Positions 26,391 through 34,658 of a stretch of 64,000 nucleotides of DNA are shown here, piece by piece. Source of the stretch: JAVVHH01 sp964657565. Lineage in GTDB: Bacteria; Pseudomonadota; Alphaproteobacteria; Acetobacterales; Acetobacteraceae. The stretch's first letter is position 1; the number at the start of each line of letters is the position of its first letter. The stretch spans positions 19,880-83,879 of the forward strand of contig CAZZVQ010000008.1 of NCBI GenBank assembly GCA_964657565.1. Direction: 5' to 3'. The notes below the pieces were generated by a model that was not told where the DNA came from, ran no database searches, and saw only the letters and a program-made list of their open reading frames with translations. The position numbers and the translations under genes are program-made.

Positions 26391-26653
26391 CGTGGTTGGA
26401 GCTCATCTCCAGCATTACTGTGCCGTGCAGTAATTCAATCGCGGCGCATCTCACAGCAACAAGTGGTCAAACTTGATCGTTACAAAGTGTGCGTTAATAG
26501 ATCAACTATGGTTGTTCTACATAGCACGGGCTTTCGTGGCAGATTGCACACAGTGTGACGCATCTGTCGCTTCAGGGCTGCCATAATTTAAAGGTTGCAT
26601 CTAGAACTCTGTTTTGTCATCACGGTGTTCGTGAACAAGACCGCAGGCACCGT
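26391..26653 (+). promoter_or_regulatory. AT-richer leader upstream of rlpA with inverted repeats and a candidate promoter
   Basis: This stretch has clearly lower GC than its surroundings and no credible gene. It contains a perfect inverted repeat ATTACTG (26414-26420) / CAGTAAT (26428-26434) with a 7-base spacer, a possible promoter TTGATC (26473-26478) with TAATAG (26495-26500) 16 bases apart, and the palindrome CACACAGTGTG (26547-26557). The promoter and the regulator of the repeat are inference. rlpA begins at its end. Confidence 0.4.
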
Positions 26654-27175
26654 TTGACCCGTACCGGCCCCATCCTCGCCGCCGTTGCAGCCACTTTCCT
26701 GCTGAGCATGGGCGTCGCCCCGGCTCACGCCGGATTGCCGGAGCATTGGGAGGAGAGCGGTCAGGCGTCCTGGTATGGACCCGGTCTACAGGGTCGCCGC
26801 ACCAGTAGCGGCGAGATCTTCGATCAGCGCGCCATGACGGCGGCCCACGACACGTTGCCGCTCGGCACCCGGGTGCTCGTCACCACGCAGGAGACCGGGC
26901 GCTCGGCATTGGTCACCATCACCGACCGCCTGCCCCCGAAACACCTGCGCATCATCGACGTCTCGAAGGCCGCAGCCGCCAAGCTGGGTCTAATCGGCAG
27001 CGGCGTCGGCATGGTCACCCTCTCCACCCCCGCCGCCAACGAGGTGATCGAGGTCGCGGAAGCACCGGAAGAACTGGGCGCGGATTTGGGCGACGACGAC
27101 GCGGTCGCTAGTCCTCGGAGACGTGGTCCGCGACATATGCACCCCGCCGTCCGAAGGGCTTCGGCGCACCGTTAG
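26654..27175 (+). CDS. rlpA: RlpA-like septal ring lytic transglycosylase/double-psi beta-barrel protein
   Basis: The protein has a signal peptide ('AAVAATFLLSMGVAPAHA') and a double-psi beta-barrel with 'GQASWYGPGLQGRRTSSGEIFD', broken here as two pieces of the family core (ASWYGPG; RTSSGE), plus 'MTAAHDTLPLGTRVLVT' and 'ITDRLPP'. RlpA proteins cleave denuded peptidoglycan glycan strands. TTG 26654 is chosen because it places the signal peptide at the N-terminus; GTG 26555 would add 33 unusual residues. No lipobox Cys is present. The Arg-rich tail is encoded antisense to the brkB-like gene for 68 bases. Confidence 0.8.
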   Translation: MTRTGPILAAVAATFLLSMGVAPAHAGLPEHWEESGQASWYGPGLQGRRTSSGEIFDQRAMTAAHDTLPLGTRVLVTTQETGRSALVTITDRLPPKHLRIIDVSKAAAAKLGLIGSGVGMVTLSTPAANEVIEVAEAPEELGADLGDDDAVASPRRRGPRHMHPAVRRASAHR

Positions 27176-28154
27176 TACTGTCGCGCACCGTCTGTAGCTC
27201 GAGCTCGGCGTTCAGCTCCGCCCCCAGCAGCACGACGTAGACCGTCACGAACAGCCACATCATGAACGCCACGACGGTGCCCAGCGGCCCGTAGGCGGCG
27301 TCATAGGTCGAGAACGTCGCCACATACCACGAGAACAGGGCCGAAGCGCCGATCCACAGCAGCGTCGCCACGATCGAACCCGGCGTGACCCAGTGCCAGC
27401 GCGGCGAATTGCGGCACGGACCGAAGCGATATAGCAGCGACAGCCCCACCAGCACGCCGAGCAGCAACAGGGCGAAACTGGCCAGGCGCAACAGCACCTT
27501 CTGGCTGGGCGGGATACCCACGAAGGCCAGGATGGCCGGCAAGATGACGAGAACGATCAGCCCGACCGCAACGCTCAGGATCGCCAGGATGGTGATCGTG
27601 AACGCCGTCAGCTGATAGCGGATGAAGCTGCGCTGCTCGCGCTCCTCATAGGCGAGGTTCAGCGCGGTGATGATCGATTTGATGCCGGACGCCGAGCTCC
27701 ATAGCGCCACCGCGATGCTGACCAGCAAGCCGAGACCGAGCGTCCCCGGTGGACGGGTGACGAGAACGTGGATCCGGTCCGCGATCAGCATGTAGGCCGA
27801 CGGCGGCAGCAGGTCGCGCAACAGCGACAGCTGCGGCTCGACCGTCGCCGGGTCGAACACCAGCCCATACAGCGAGACCAGCATCGACATCGCCGGGAAC
27901 AGCGCCAGCGTGCCGTAGAACGCGCACCCGGCCGCGACGAGCGACACGCGGTCGGTCAGCATCTCCCACAGCGTGCGCCGGATCACCGCGCGCCACCCGG
28001 CCCAGGGGATTTCGGCCGGCGAGTTCGCCAACCGCCCCAACGCCGCCGCGTTCGGCGCCTGCAGCACGCGGCGGATGTCCGGCCCCGACCCGGCCGCGTC
28101 CTCCCGCGGCAGCGGCGTGTCGGGCGGTGCTTCTGGGATGAAATGCTCGGTCAC
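27108..28154 (-). CDS. YihY/BrkB-family inner-membrane protein
   Basis: The 348-residue protein has about six membrane helices starting at 'SLVAAGCAFYGTLALFPAM', with the family signatures 'LWSSASGIKSIITALNLAYE', 'GPLGTVVAFMMWLFVTVYVV' and 'LLGAELNAELE'. The C-terminal 'GRRGAYVAD' is also conserved in the family, so its stop at 27108 is credible although it overlaps rlpA. The biochemical role is unknown (formerly annotated as ribonuclease BN or virulence factor BrkB). Confidence 0.88.
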   Translation of the reverse strand: MTEHFIPEAPPDTPLPREDAAGSGPDIRRVLQAPNAAALGRLANSPAEIPWAGWRAVIRRTLWEMLTDRVSLVAAGCAFYGTLALFPAMSMLVSLYGLVFDPATVEPQLSLLRDLLPPSAYMLIADRIHVLVTRPPGTLGLGLLVSIAVALWSSASGIKSIITALNLAYEEREQRSFIRYQLTAFTITILAILSVAVGLIVLVILPAILAFVGIPPSQKVLLRLASFALLLLGVLVGLSLLYRFGPCRNSPRWHWVTPGSIVATLLWIGASALFSWYVATFSTYDAAYGPLGTVVAFMMWLFVTVYVVLLGAELNAELELQTVRDSTNGAPKPFGRRGAYVADHVSED

Positions 28155-28464
28155 GCGCTATGAATCCGCCGGTTGGTCAAAGAGTTAACACATCCTTTTT
28201 GTGCGGCGGCGCATTTCGGCGTGGCCGCCGGTTTTTTGATCGATAGGCAAAATTCCCTCTTGCGCCATGGGGACCCCTCTCCTATTTGCGCTCCCACGCA
28301 GCAACGCACGTGCCTCTGGCCCCACGGGGTTACGTAACGACGTCAAGCGTTCTGGCACACCTCCTACGCTAGTTCGTTCGACCGTTCCGTTAACCCCGCT
28401 TCACCGCAACCACGGTGAGCGCGCCCCTGCTCATCTGGCGGGCGTTTGATCTTGAGGACAAGGC
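28155..28464 (+). ncRNA. Long leader of the ornithine/lysine decarboxylase gene (candidate speF leader RNA)
   Basis: A 310-base gap precedes the decarboxylase. The conserved 'speF leader' RNA family (Rfam RF00518) is known upstream of exactly this gene in alphaproteobacteria, has a length of this order, and is thought to control its expression. The gap holds an orphan terminator hairpin (28204-28237) and a small open frame (28267-28449) with no protein character. The match is by gene context and layout; I could not test the consensus structure. Confidence 0.5.
28204..28237 (+). terminator. Intrinsic terminator-like hairpin inside the decarboxylase leader
   Basis: CGGCGGC (28204-28210) pairs with GCCGCCG (28224-28230) around a 13-base loop, and TTTTTT follows at 28232-28237. 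No plus-strand gene ends upstream, so this is not an ordinary gene-end terminator. It lies about 230 bases before the decarboxylase start and may serve attenuation of that leader. Confidence 0.6.
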
Positions 28465-28467
28465 GTG

Positions 28468-29598
28468 ATGACTCCAAAGGTCGCCCAGTTCATGGCCGAT
28501 CACACCCTGGCGACTCCCTGCCTCGTGCTGGATGTCGACCGGGTCGAACAAAATTATCGCCGGCTGACCAGCGCCCTGCCGCTGGCCCGCGTCTACTATG
28601 CGGTCAAGGCCAACCCGGCCGCCCCGATCCTCGAGCGCCTCGTCGGTCTCGGCAGCGCGTTCGACGCCGCCAGCATCGAGGAGATCGATTGCTGCATCGG
28701 CGCCGGCGCCCGCCCGGCCGCGATCAGCTTCGGCAACACGATCAAGAAGATCTCCGCCATCCAGCGCGCCCATGCCGCCGGCGTGACGACGTTCGCCTTC
28801 GACAGCATCGAGGAACTCGAGAAGCTGGCCGCCCACGCGCCCGGCGCCAAGGTGTATTGCCGCCTGCTCGTCGAGAATGACGGCGCCGAGTGGCCGCTCT
28901 CGCGCAAGTTCGGCACCACGATCGAGACCGCCAAGACGCTGATGATCCGCGCCGGCCAGATGGGCCTCGACCCCTACGGCCTGTCCTTCCACGTCGGCAG
29001 CCAGCAGACCACGACCGGCTCCTACGAGACGGCGATCGGCAAGGTCGGCATGCTGTTCACCGACCTCAAGCGGGCCGGCTTGAACCTGCGCATGGTCAAT
29101 CTCGGCGGCGGCTACCCCGTCCGCTACCGCGACGAGATCCCCGGCATCGACCGCTTCGCCGACGCGATCATGGGCGCCATGACCAAGGCGTTCGGCAACG
29201 ACATTCCCGAGATGCTCGTCGAACCCGGCCGCTTCATCGTCGGCGATGCCGGGGCGATCCAGGCCGAAGTCGTGCTCGTCTGCCACAAAGGCGCCGACGA
29301 CCCGGTCCGCTGGGTCTATCTCGACATCGGCCGCTTCGGCGGCTTGGCCGAGACCGAAGGCGAGTCGATCAAATACCGCTTCGCCACCCCGCATGACGGC
29401 GGCCCCACCGGCCCGGTCGCCATCGCCGGCCCGACCTGCGACGGCGCCGACATCATGTACGAGAAGTCCAACTACCGCTTGCCGCTCGCGCTCGCCTGCG
29501 GCGACCGGGTCACGATCGAGTCCACCGGCGCCTATACGACCACCTACGCCAGCCAAAAATTCAACGGCTTCCTCCCCCTCGCCGAGCACTACGTCTAA
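28468..29598 (+). CDS. Ornithine/lysine decarboxylase, fold III PLP enzyme
   Basis: The 376-residue alanine-racemase-fold enzyme has the PLP lysine in 'VYYAVKANP' (Lys47), 'SFHVGSQQTT' , 'VNLGGGYPVRY', 'EPGRFIVGDAG' and the catalytic Cys in 'GPTCDGADI'. It decarboxylates ornithine (and often lysine) to putrescine (cadaverine), the substrate of the spermidine synthase in this window. ATG 28468 follows GTG 28465 in frame; either may start the protein, with GAGGACAAGG ahead. Confidence 0.93.
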   Translation: MTPKVAQFMADHTLATPCLVLDVDRVEQNYRRLTSALPLARVYYAVKANPAAPILERLVGLGSAFDAASIEEIDCCIGAGARPAAISFGNTIKKISAIQRAHAAGVTTFAFDSIEELEKLAAHAPGAKVYCRLLVENDGAEWPLSRKFGTTIETAKTLMIRAGQMGLDPYGLSFHVGSQQTTTGSYETAIGKVGMLFTDLKRAGLNLRMVNLGGGYPVRYRDEIPGIDRFADAIMGAMTKAFGNDIPEMLVEPGRFIVGDAGAIQAEVVLVCHKGADDPVRWVYLDIGRFGGLAETEGESIKYRFATPHDGGPTGPVAIAGPTCDGADIMYEKSNYRLPLALACGDRVTIESTGAYTTTYASQKFNGFLPLAEHYV

Positions 29599-29620
29599 CC
29601 CCAAAGCCCTCTCCTAAAAG

Positions 29621-29713
29621 CCCTCTCCCCCCGGGAGAGGGTTGGGTGAGGGTCCCCTCCCGCGTTACAACGCTCCCAAGCCCTCACCCCAACCCTCTCC
29701 CGGAGGGAGAGGG
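29621..29713. repeat. Dispersed inverted repeat, copy 1 (CCCTCTCC type)
   Basis: The left arm (29621-29652) and the right arm (29681-29713) are near-perfect reverse complements with a 28-base loop, and each arm can fold on itself through CCCTCTCCC/GGGAGAGGG. A second copy of the same element is at 58001-58096. It sits between the decarboxylase and the CoA-transferase and ends 17 bases before that gene's start, directly ahead of its ribosome-binding site. Such elements are scattered in many proteobacterial genomes. Confidence 0.9.
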
Positions 29714-29729
29714 ACAAAAGGAGCGTCTC

Positions 29730-30548
29730 GTGGCAAACTTCACCGCCGACCAGCTCGCCGCCCTCGTCTCGGACGGCGCCAAACTGGCGCTCCCCCCGGA
29801 CAACTCGCTCGCCCCCTGCGCCTTCGCCCGCGCGCTCGTCCGCCGCGGCATACGAGGCCTGCGTCTGCTCGGCGTGCCGGTCTCCGGTTTCGCCACCGAC
29901 CTGCTGATCGGCGCAGGTTGCGTCGCCGAAGTCGAGACCTCGGCCGTCACGCTCGGCGAGGCCGGGCTGGCGCCACGCTTCACCGCCGCCGTGGCCGCCG
30001 GATCGCTCCGCGTGCTCGACGCCACCTGCCCCGCCATCCACACCATGCTGCAAGCCGCCGAGAAGGGCGTGCCGTTCATGCCACTCCGGGGCGTGCTCGG
30101 CAGCGACCTGGTCGCGCACCGGCCAGATTGGCGCGTCGTCCAGAACCCGTTCAGCGCCGAGCCCGACGAGATCCTGCTCCTCCCGGCGCTCCAGCCCGAC
30201 ATCGCCGCGTTCCACGCCGTCATGGCCGACGAGGCCGGCAACGTCTGGGTCGGCCGCCGCCGCGAGCTCGCCACCATCGCGCACGCCAGCAGACGCGTCC
30301 TCGTCACCGTCGAGCGCATCGTCCCCGGCAACCTGCTCGAGGACGAGCGTCTCGCCCCCGGCACCATCAGCGCCACCTATATAGAGTCCGTCGCCGTCGC
30401 CGAGCACGGCGCCTGGCCGATCGCCCTGCTCGACGAATACGATGCCGACGCGGCCCATATCGCCGCCTACGCCAAGGCCGCCCGCACCGAAGCCGGCTTC
30501 CGCGCCTATCTCGATGCCTTCGTGTTCGATCGCGTAGCCGCAGAGTGA
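29730..30548 (+). CDS. Class I CoA-transferase, subunit A
   Basis: The 272-residue protein has the CoA-transferase family I alpha-subunit pattern ('LLGVPVSGFATDLLIGAGCV', 'MPLRGVLGSDL', 'DEAGNVWVGRR'). It pairs with the next gene to move CoA between carboxylic acids. It starts at GTG 29730, with AAGGAG 9 bases before. The preceding frame is only the repeat element. It looks closest to glutaconate-type subunits, but the substrate is unknown. Confidence 0.82.
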   Translation: MANFTADQLAALVSDGAKLALPPDNSLAPCAFARALVRRGIRGLRLLGVPVSGFATDLLIGAGCVAEVETSAVTLGEAGLAPRFTAAVAAGSLRVLDATCPAIHTMLQAAEKGVPFMPLRGVLGSDLVAHRPDWRVVQNPFSAEPDEILLLPALQPDIAAFHAVMADEAGNVWVGRRRELATIAHASRRVLVTVERIVPGNLLEDERLAPGTISATYIESVAVAEHGAWPIALLDEYDADAAHIAAYAKAARTEAGFRAYLDAFVFDRVAAE

Positions 30549-31267
30549 TCCACAAGCAGGAACGCCTGATCGGCGCCATCGCGCGGCTCATCCTCGACCC
30601 GGCCGCCCCGCCGGCCCGGCACATCGCCGTCGGCGCCGCGAGCCCGATCCCGGCGGCCGCGTGTTGGCTGGTCAAGAAGCTCGGTCACGACGTGCGCCTG
30701 TCGCTCCTGCACAAGCGCACCGGCAACCCCTTCACCGAGGGCTCCCGCGAGTTGTTCGACCTCGCGGGCCAGGGCCGGCTCGACCTCTTCTTCCTGGGCG
30801 GCGGCCAGATCGACGGCCAAGCCAACATCAACCTGATCGGCGCCGGCGACTGGCCCGGGCGGACCACCCGCTTCCCGGGCAGTTTCGGCAGCGCGTTCAT
30901 GTACATGACGGTGCCGCGCACGATCCTGTTCCGCGAGGAACACAGCCGCCGGGTCCTGGTCGAGAAAGTCGACGCCATCAGCGCGGCCGGCACCTCGCCG
31001 CCGGGCCAGTTCCGGCGCGGCACCGCCCAGGCGCTCGTCACCGGCCGCTGCGTCTTCCGCTTCGACGGCGCCCGCTTCCATCTCGCCAGCCTGCATCCCG
31101 GCGAGACCACCGACAGCATCCGCGCCGAGACCGGCTTCGACTACGACGAGGCCGGCGCCTCGGAGACGCCGGACCCCACGCCCGAAGAGTTGGCCTTGCT
31201 CCGCGGCCCCGTCCGCGCCGAGATGGTCGAGACTTACCCGGAGTTCTGCGCCCGCGTCTGGTCCTGA
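30545..31267 (+). CDS. Class I CoA-transferase, subunit B (glutaconate/3-oxoacid type)
   Basis: The 240-residue protein has 'LFFLGGGQIDGQANINLIG', 'TTRFPGSFGSAFMYM' and 'RRVLVEKVDAISAAGTSP', the beta-subunit pattern of glutaconate CoA-transferase-like enzymes. The usual catalytic Glu of the beta subunit's 'SENG' motif is not clearly visible near the N-terminus, where the text reads 'VGAASPIPAAA', so the active site needs alignment. It begins at GTG 30545 in a GTGA overlap with subunit A. Confidence 0.8.
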   Translation: MIHKQERLIGAIARLILDPAAPPARHIAVGAASPIPAAACWLVKKLGHDVRLSLLHKRTGNPFTEGSRELFDLAGQGRLDLFFLGGGQIDGQANINLIGAGDWPGRTTRFPGSFGSAFMYMTVPRTILFREEHSRRVLVEKVDAISAAGTSPPGQFRRGTAQALVTGRCVFRFDGARFHLASLHPGETTDSIRAETGFDYDEAGASETPDPTPEELALLRGPVRAEMVETYPEFCARVWS

Positions 31268-32097
31268 CCGCCGACGAGCAGGAACTCGCCCGTCACGCAG
31301 ATCGGCCCGGCCAGCAATTCCCCCCGATGGACCGCTCCGCCGAGATCGACCGCGGCCACCGGCAGCGCGTGGCCAGCCTCGGCACCGGGCAGGACCAGCA
31401 TCTCCGAAATCGGATCCACCATCGCCGGCGCGTCCGCGAACCGCGCGCCGATCAAGCTGCCGAGCCCGAACACCGCCGCCTTCCGAAGCCCGGCCTCGGC
31501 AGCGGCCGCCGCGAGCGCCAGCCTCAAATCCTCGTGCGGCCGAACCGTCAAGAGCGCCGCCTGCCCGGGTCCCCCCTCGCCCTCCGGCGCGAACAACGCG
31601 AAATTGGTCTCCGTATCCTGCCGGGCGACGAAACCGCCGCCGTGGAACAGCCAGCCCTGAACCTCGGCATCCGCCCCGATCCGCACCGTCTCGTTCAGCA
31701 AGTGCCCCATAAGCGGGCCGGCCGCACCCGGCCACAGCGCGTGGCAGTGCACGAACCATCGCCCGTCCCGCCGCCCCACCATCGCCGTCGCCGCGGTGAT
31801 CAGCGCCGGCCCGATCGGGCGCGCCGCGCTATACCAGGCCGCATGCGCCCCATCGGCCGAGCGCGCCGGCATCACGTAGTCGCCGCCCGCGACCGATACG
31901 CCGCCCAGCAGTACGACCGCTGTCCCCGCGCCGCTCGCCTCCATCGGCGCCGCCAGCGCGTCCAGCAGCACATCCCCGCGTCGTAGTATCCACCGCGCCG
32001 TCTCCGCCCGGCCACGAACCACGACACGCCGCGCCCGATGCGGCGGCCCCGGATGAACGATGCCGGGCCGCGTCACGGCGGCGGCACCGGATCGCAC
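31234..32097 (-). CDS. PPC/DUF296-like two-domain protein
   Basis: The 287-residue protein looks like two tandem PPC (DUF296) domains, each with 'G-x-L' strand repeats: the first with 'FVHCHALWPGAAGPLMGHLL' (about 117-136), the second with 'EAGLRKAAVFGLGSLIGARF' and 'GPICVTGEFLLVGG'. PPC domains form trimers; in plants they bind DNA through an AT-hook, which is absent here. It overlaps the CoA-transferase end by 34 bases (convergent) and the ycjF-like gene's end by 25 bases. Function unknown; the family call is moderate. Confidence 0.6.
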   Translation of the reverse strand: MRSGAAAVTRPGIVHPGPPHRARRVVVRGRAETARWILRRGDVLLDALAAPMEASGAGTAVVLLGGVSVAGGDYVMPARSADGAHAAWYSAARPIGPALITAATAMVGRRDGRWFVHCHALWPGAAGPLMGHLLNETVRIGADAEVQGWLFHGGGFVARQDTETNFALFAPEGEGGPGQAALLTVRPHEDLRLALAAAAAEAGLRKAAVFGLGSLIGARFADAPAMVDPISEMLVLPGAEAGHALPVAAVDLGGAVHRGELLAGPICVTGEFLLVGGQDQTRAQNSG

Positions 32098-32912
32098 GCG
32101 GCCGCGGTGGCGCGCGCGAGGACGGTCATCCGACGGGCGGCGACACCGGCGCCCGCCATGTCGCCGAGCGCGTGGGCGAGCAACGGGTTGGAGAGCAGCG
32201 CATGCGCCGCCGTGTTGCCGGCGAACTCGACCGCCCCCACGAAAGTGGCCGAAAGCGCGGTCCGCCGCAGCAGCGACAGCGTCCCCAACAGGCCCGGCCG
32301 CAACCCGTAGAGTGCTGCGACCTGACGCACCAGCCGAACCCCACGCCAGGCGACCAGCGCCACGTCCAGCGCCGGCGACGGCATTGCCGCGATCCCCGCA
32401 ACCACCTGCACCGATGCGGTGCGGCCCAGCGAGTCGGCGGCCTCCCGCAACTTCTGCCCGGGTCCGCTGCGCAACAGCGCCAGGGCCGCGTCGGGGTCGT
32501 TGATCTGGCGCAGCGCCGGCAGCAGCGACGGTTCCGTTTCCGCCGCCCAGCGCCGGGCAGCGTCGGTCATGCGGGACGCTTCACCGGACCGCAGATCGTC
32601 GCGTAGCCGGTCCACGTGGCCGAGCGCGAACAGCGCCCGCAGCTCGCGCCACAGCCCCGCGCCCAGCAATCCGAACCCGGCCACCGCCACCCCAAGCGTC
32701 ACCCAGCCAAGCGCGGCCGACCGAGCGAACTGGTCCACGACGAAGTTGGCCGCCCCCAACGCCGCGAACCCGATCGCGAGCACCGACACCCCAGCGAGCG
32801 CCAGCACCGGCGTGGCCATGCGGGGCGCCTGGTCGAGCGCCAGCACGATGGGCTCCGGCTCCAGGCGGGGCGCCGGCTGCGTCTCGAGTTCGAAGAACGG
32901 CTCCGGACTCAC
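32073..32912 (-). CDS. YcjF-like DUF697 membrane protein
   Basis: The 279-residue protein has two membrane helices near residues 32-75 ('ATPVLALAGVSVLAIGFAAL' and 'ALGWVTLGVAVAGFGLLGAG') and a soluble C-terminal helical domain with 'VAGIAAMPSPALDVALVAWR'. This is the YcjF/DUF697 layout. It starts at GTG 32912 in a GTGA overlap with the ycjX-like gene, and ycjX-ycjF are a known pair induced in envelope/phage stress. Biochemical role unknown. Confidence 0.82.
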   Translation of the reverse strand: MSPEPFFELETQPAPRLEPEPIVLALDQAPRMATPVLALAGVSVLAIGFAALGAANFVVDQFARSAALGWVTLGVAVAGFGLLGAGLWRELRALFALGHVDRLRDDLRSGEASRMTDAARRWAAETEPSLLPALRQINDPDAALALLRSGPGQKLREAADSLGRTASVQVVAGIAAMPSPALDVALVAWRGVRLVRQVAALYGLRPGLLGTLSLLRRTALSATFVGAVEFAGNTAAHALLSNPLLAHALGDMAGAGVAARRMTVLARATAAACDPVPPP

Positions 32913-34258
32913 AGCAGATCCTCCAGCAGGAAGAGCAGCAGCGAGTCCAACCCGATGCTGGGCACGCCCCCTCTGCCGCGATCCGGCGGTCGCAGGGGTT
33001 CGAATTGCGGAATCTGCAAGAAGCGATGCGCCCAGAACTCGGCGCCCGGCGGCCGATCGGGCACCTCGCCCGGGTATGACCGACCCGGCGCGGTATCCCC
33101 GATCCGCCGCCCCCGCACCGCCGACAGCGCGTGATCGCCGACATGCATGACGATGTCCTCGGTGCAGCGGACTGCGCTCAGCGGAAAATACCCGGCCCGA
33201 ACGTCGGCGATCGTCGGTGCCGCGACCATGCGCAGCAGGGCGGCGAGATTGCCGCGTTGCCGTTCGGCCACATGGTCCGCCTTGGTCGCCGCGAACGCCA
33301 CGCGCGACAGCACCGGCGGCGGCCAGCGCAACCGCCCGATCGCCATCGCCGCCTCGAACCAGTCGCGCTCCCACCGCAGCGACGCCGACGCCTCCTTCAG
33401 CGCGGCGCTGAGGTCGCCGAACGCTGCCGGCCCCGCATGCAACGCCGACAGCAGATCCACCAGCACCACCATCCGGTCGAGCTGGCCGAACAGCGGGTCC
33501 GACAGATCGGCCTGCACCGCGTCCTTGTAGGCATCGAAACGCTGCGCCATCAGCGTCGCGAGCCCGCCCTGGCCCCGCATCGGGAAGAACGCCATCCAGG
33601 GCGGCTCCGCCCCCGGCGCCGGCATGAGGAAGCGGCCCGGTTGCAAAAGCGCCATGCCAGCATCGCGCAGCGTCACGAGCAACTCGCGATACAGCCGGTG
33701 CCCGGTCGCCGCGACAGCCTCGTCGGCGGGAGATGCCGCCGGCATCGCATTGGCGAAGGCAAGGAAGGCCACCGCTTCAGGCCGCCCCTCCAGCCGCCGC
33801 AGCGTCGCCGCCGACCAGGTCGAGAAATCCAGCCGCAGCAGCGGCAAATCGAGCAGCCACTCGCCGGGATAGTCGAGAAATTCCAGCCGGAGCGCGAACG
33901 GCGGCAACGCGCTCGCCAACCCGGTGCGCGGGATCGACAGATCGAGCGCGAGCAGCGAGGCGGCGTCCGTCCGATCCGGCCAGGCCGGTGGATCCTGCGC
34001 CAGCGACGCGAGATGGCCGGCCACGTCGAACCGCGGCAGGCTCGAGACCCCACCCGGCGCGACCGCCACGCGCGGAACCCTCCCGCGCAAACGCTCCACG
34101 ACGGCCGGCAACACCGGCCGCCCCGCCCCCAGCGCCAGCAGATTGGCGGCGACCGAGGTCAGGAACGCCGTCTTGCCCGCCCGGGCAAGACCGGTGACGC
34201 CGATCCGAACCGTGCGGCCCGCCACCACGTCGAGCGGCAGGCGCCAGTTCAGCTCCAT
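32909..34258 (-). CDS. YcjX-like P-loop GTPase/ATPase (DUF463)
   Basis: The 449-residue protein has Walker A 'GLARAGKT' (23-30), the family pattern 'EFLDYPGEWLLDLPLL' near 130, and 'FAATKADHVAERQR' near 330, which fits the G4 motif of a GTPase (TKAD). YcjX proteins are stress-induced P-loop proteins of unknown target, encoded before ycjF. It begins four bases after gloA's end on the same strand. Confidence 0.85.
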   Translation of the reverse strand: MELNWRLPLDVVAGRTVRIGVTGLARAGKTAFLTSVAANLLALGAGRPVLPAVVERLRGRVPRVAVAPGGVSSLPRFDVAGHLASLAQDPPAWPDRTDAASLLALDLSIPRTGLASALPPFALRLEFLDYPGEWLLDLPLLRLDFSTWSAATLRRLEGRPEAVAFLAFANAMPAASPADEAVAATGHRLYRELLVTLRDAGMALLQPGRFLMPAPGAEPPWMAFFPMRGQGGLATLMAQRFDAYKDAVQADLSDPLFGQLDRMVVLVDLLSALHAGPAAFGDLSAALKEASASLRWERDWFEAAMAIGRLRWPPPVLSRVAFAATKADHVAERQRGNLAALLRMVAAPTIADVRAGYFPLSAVRCTEDIVMHVGDHALSAVRGRRIGDTAPGRSYPGEVPDRPPGAEFWAHRFLQIPQFEPLRPPDRGRGGVPSIGLDSLLLFLLEDLL

Positions 34259-34262
34259 AGGC

Positions 34263-34658
34263 TCAGCTGCGCTGGATCAACTCGATCTTGTAACCGTCGG
34301 GATCCTCGACGAAGGCAATGACCGTGGTGCCGAACTTCACCGGACCCGGCTCGCGGGTGATCTTCACCCCGGCCGCGCGCATCTCCTCGCACGCCTTGTA
34401 GACGTCCGGCAGTCCGACCGCGAGGTGACCGAACCCGGTGCCCATGTCGTAGCCGTCGGTCTGATCCCAGTTGAAGGTCAGTTCGACCGCGGCCTGCTCG
34501 CTCTCCTCGGCATAGCCCACGAACACGAGCGTGTACTTGCCGGCTGGCACTTCGTTACGGCGAAGTTCCTTCATGCCCATCTTCGTGGTGTAGAATTCGA
34601 CGCTCTTCTCGAGATCCTTGACGCGCAGCATCGTATGCAGGGTGCGGGGTTGGCTCAT
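34263..34658 (-). CDS. gloA: Lactoylglutathione lyase (glyoxalase I)
   Basis: The 131-residue protein carries all four metal ligands of glyoxalase I at the usual spacing: His8 ('LHTMLRVKDL'), Glu59, His78 ('GFGHLAVG') and Glu126 ('GYKIELIQ'). It isomerises the methylglyoxal-glutathione hemithioacetal to lactoylglutathione. It overlaps the lpxI stop by four bases (ATGA), an unusual partner for an envelope cluster. Confidence 0.96.
   Translation of the reverse strand: MSQPRTLHTMLRVKDLEKSVEFYTTKMGMKELRRNEVPAGKYTLVFVGYAEESEQAAVELTFNWDQTDGYDMGTGFGHLAVGLPDVYKACEEMRAAGVKITREPGPVKFGTTVIAFVEDPDGYKIELIQRS

Noticed and set aside
28267..28449. Sixty-codon frame in the decarboxylase leader as a regulatory leader peptide
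   Set aside because: No ribosome-binding site, no run of regulatory codons, and low-complexity composition; kept only as part of the leader description.
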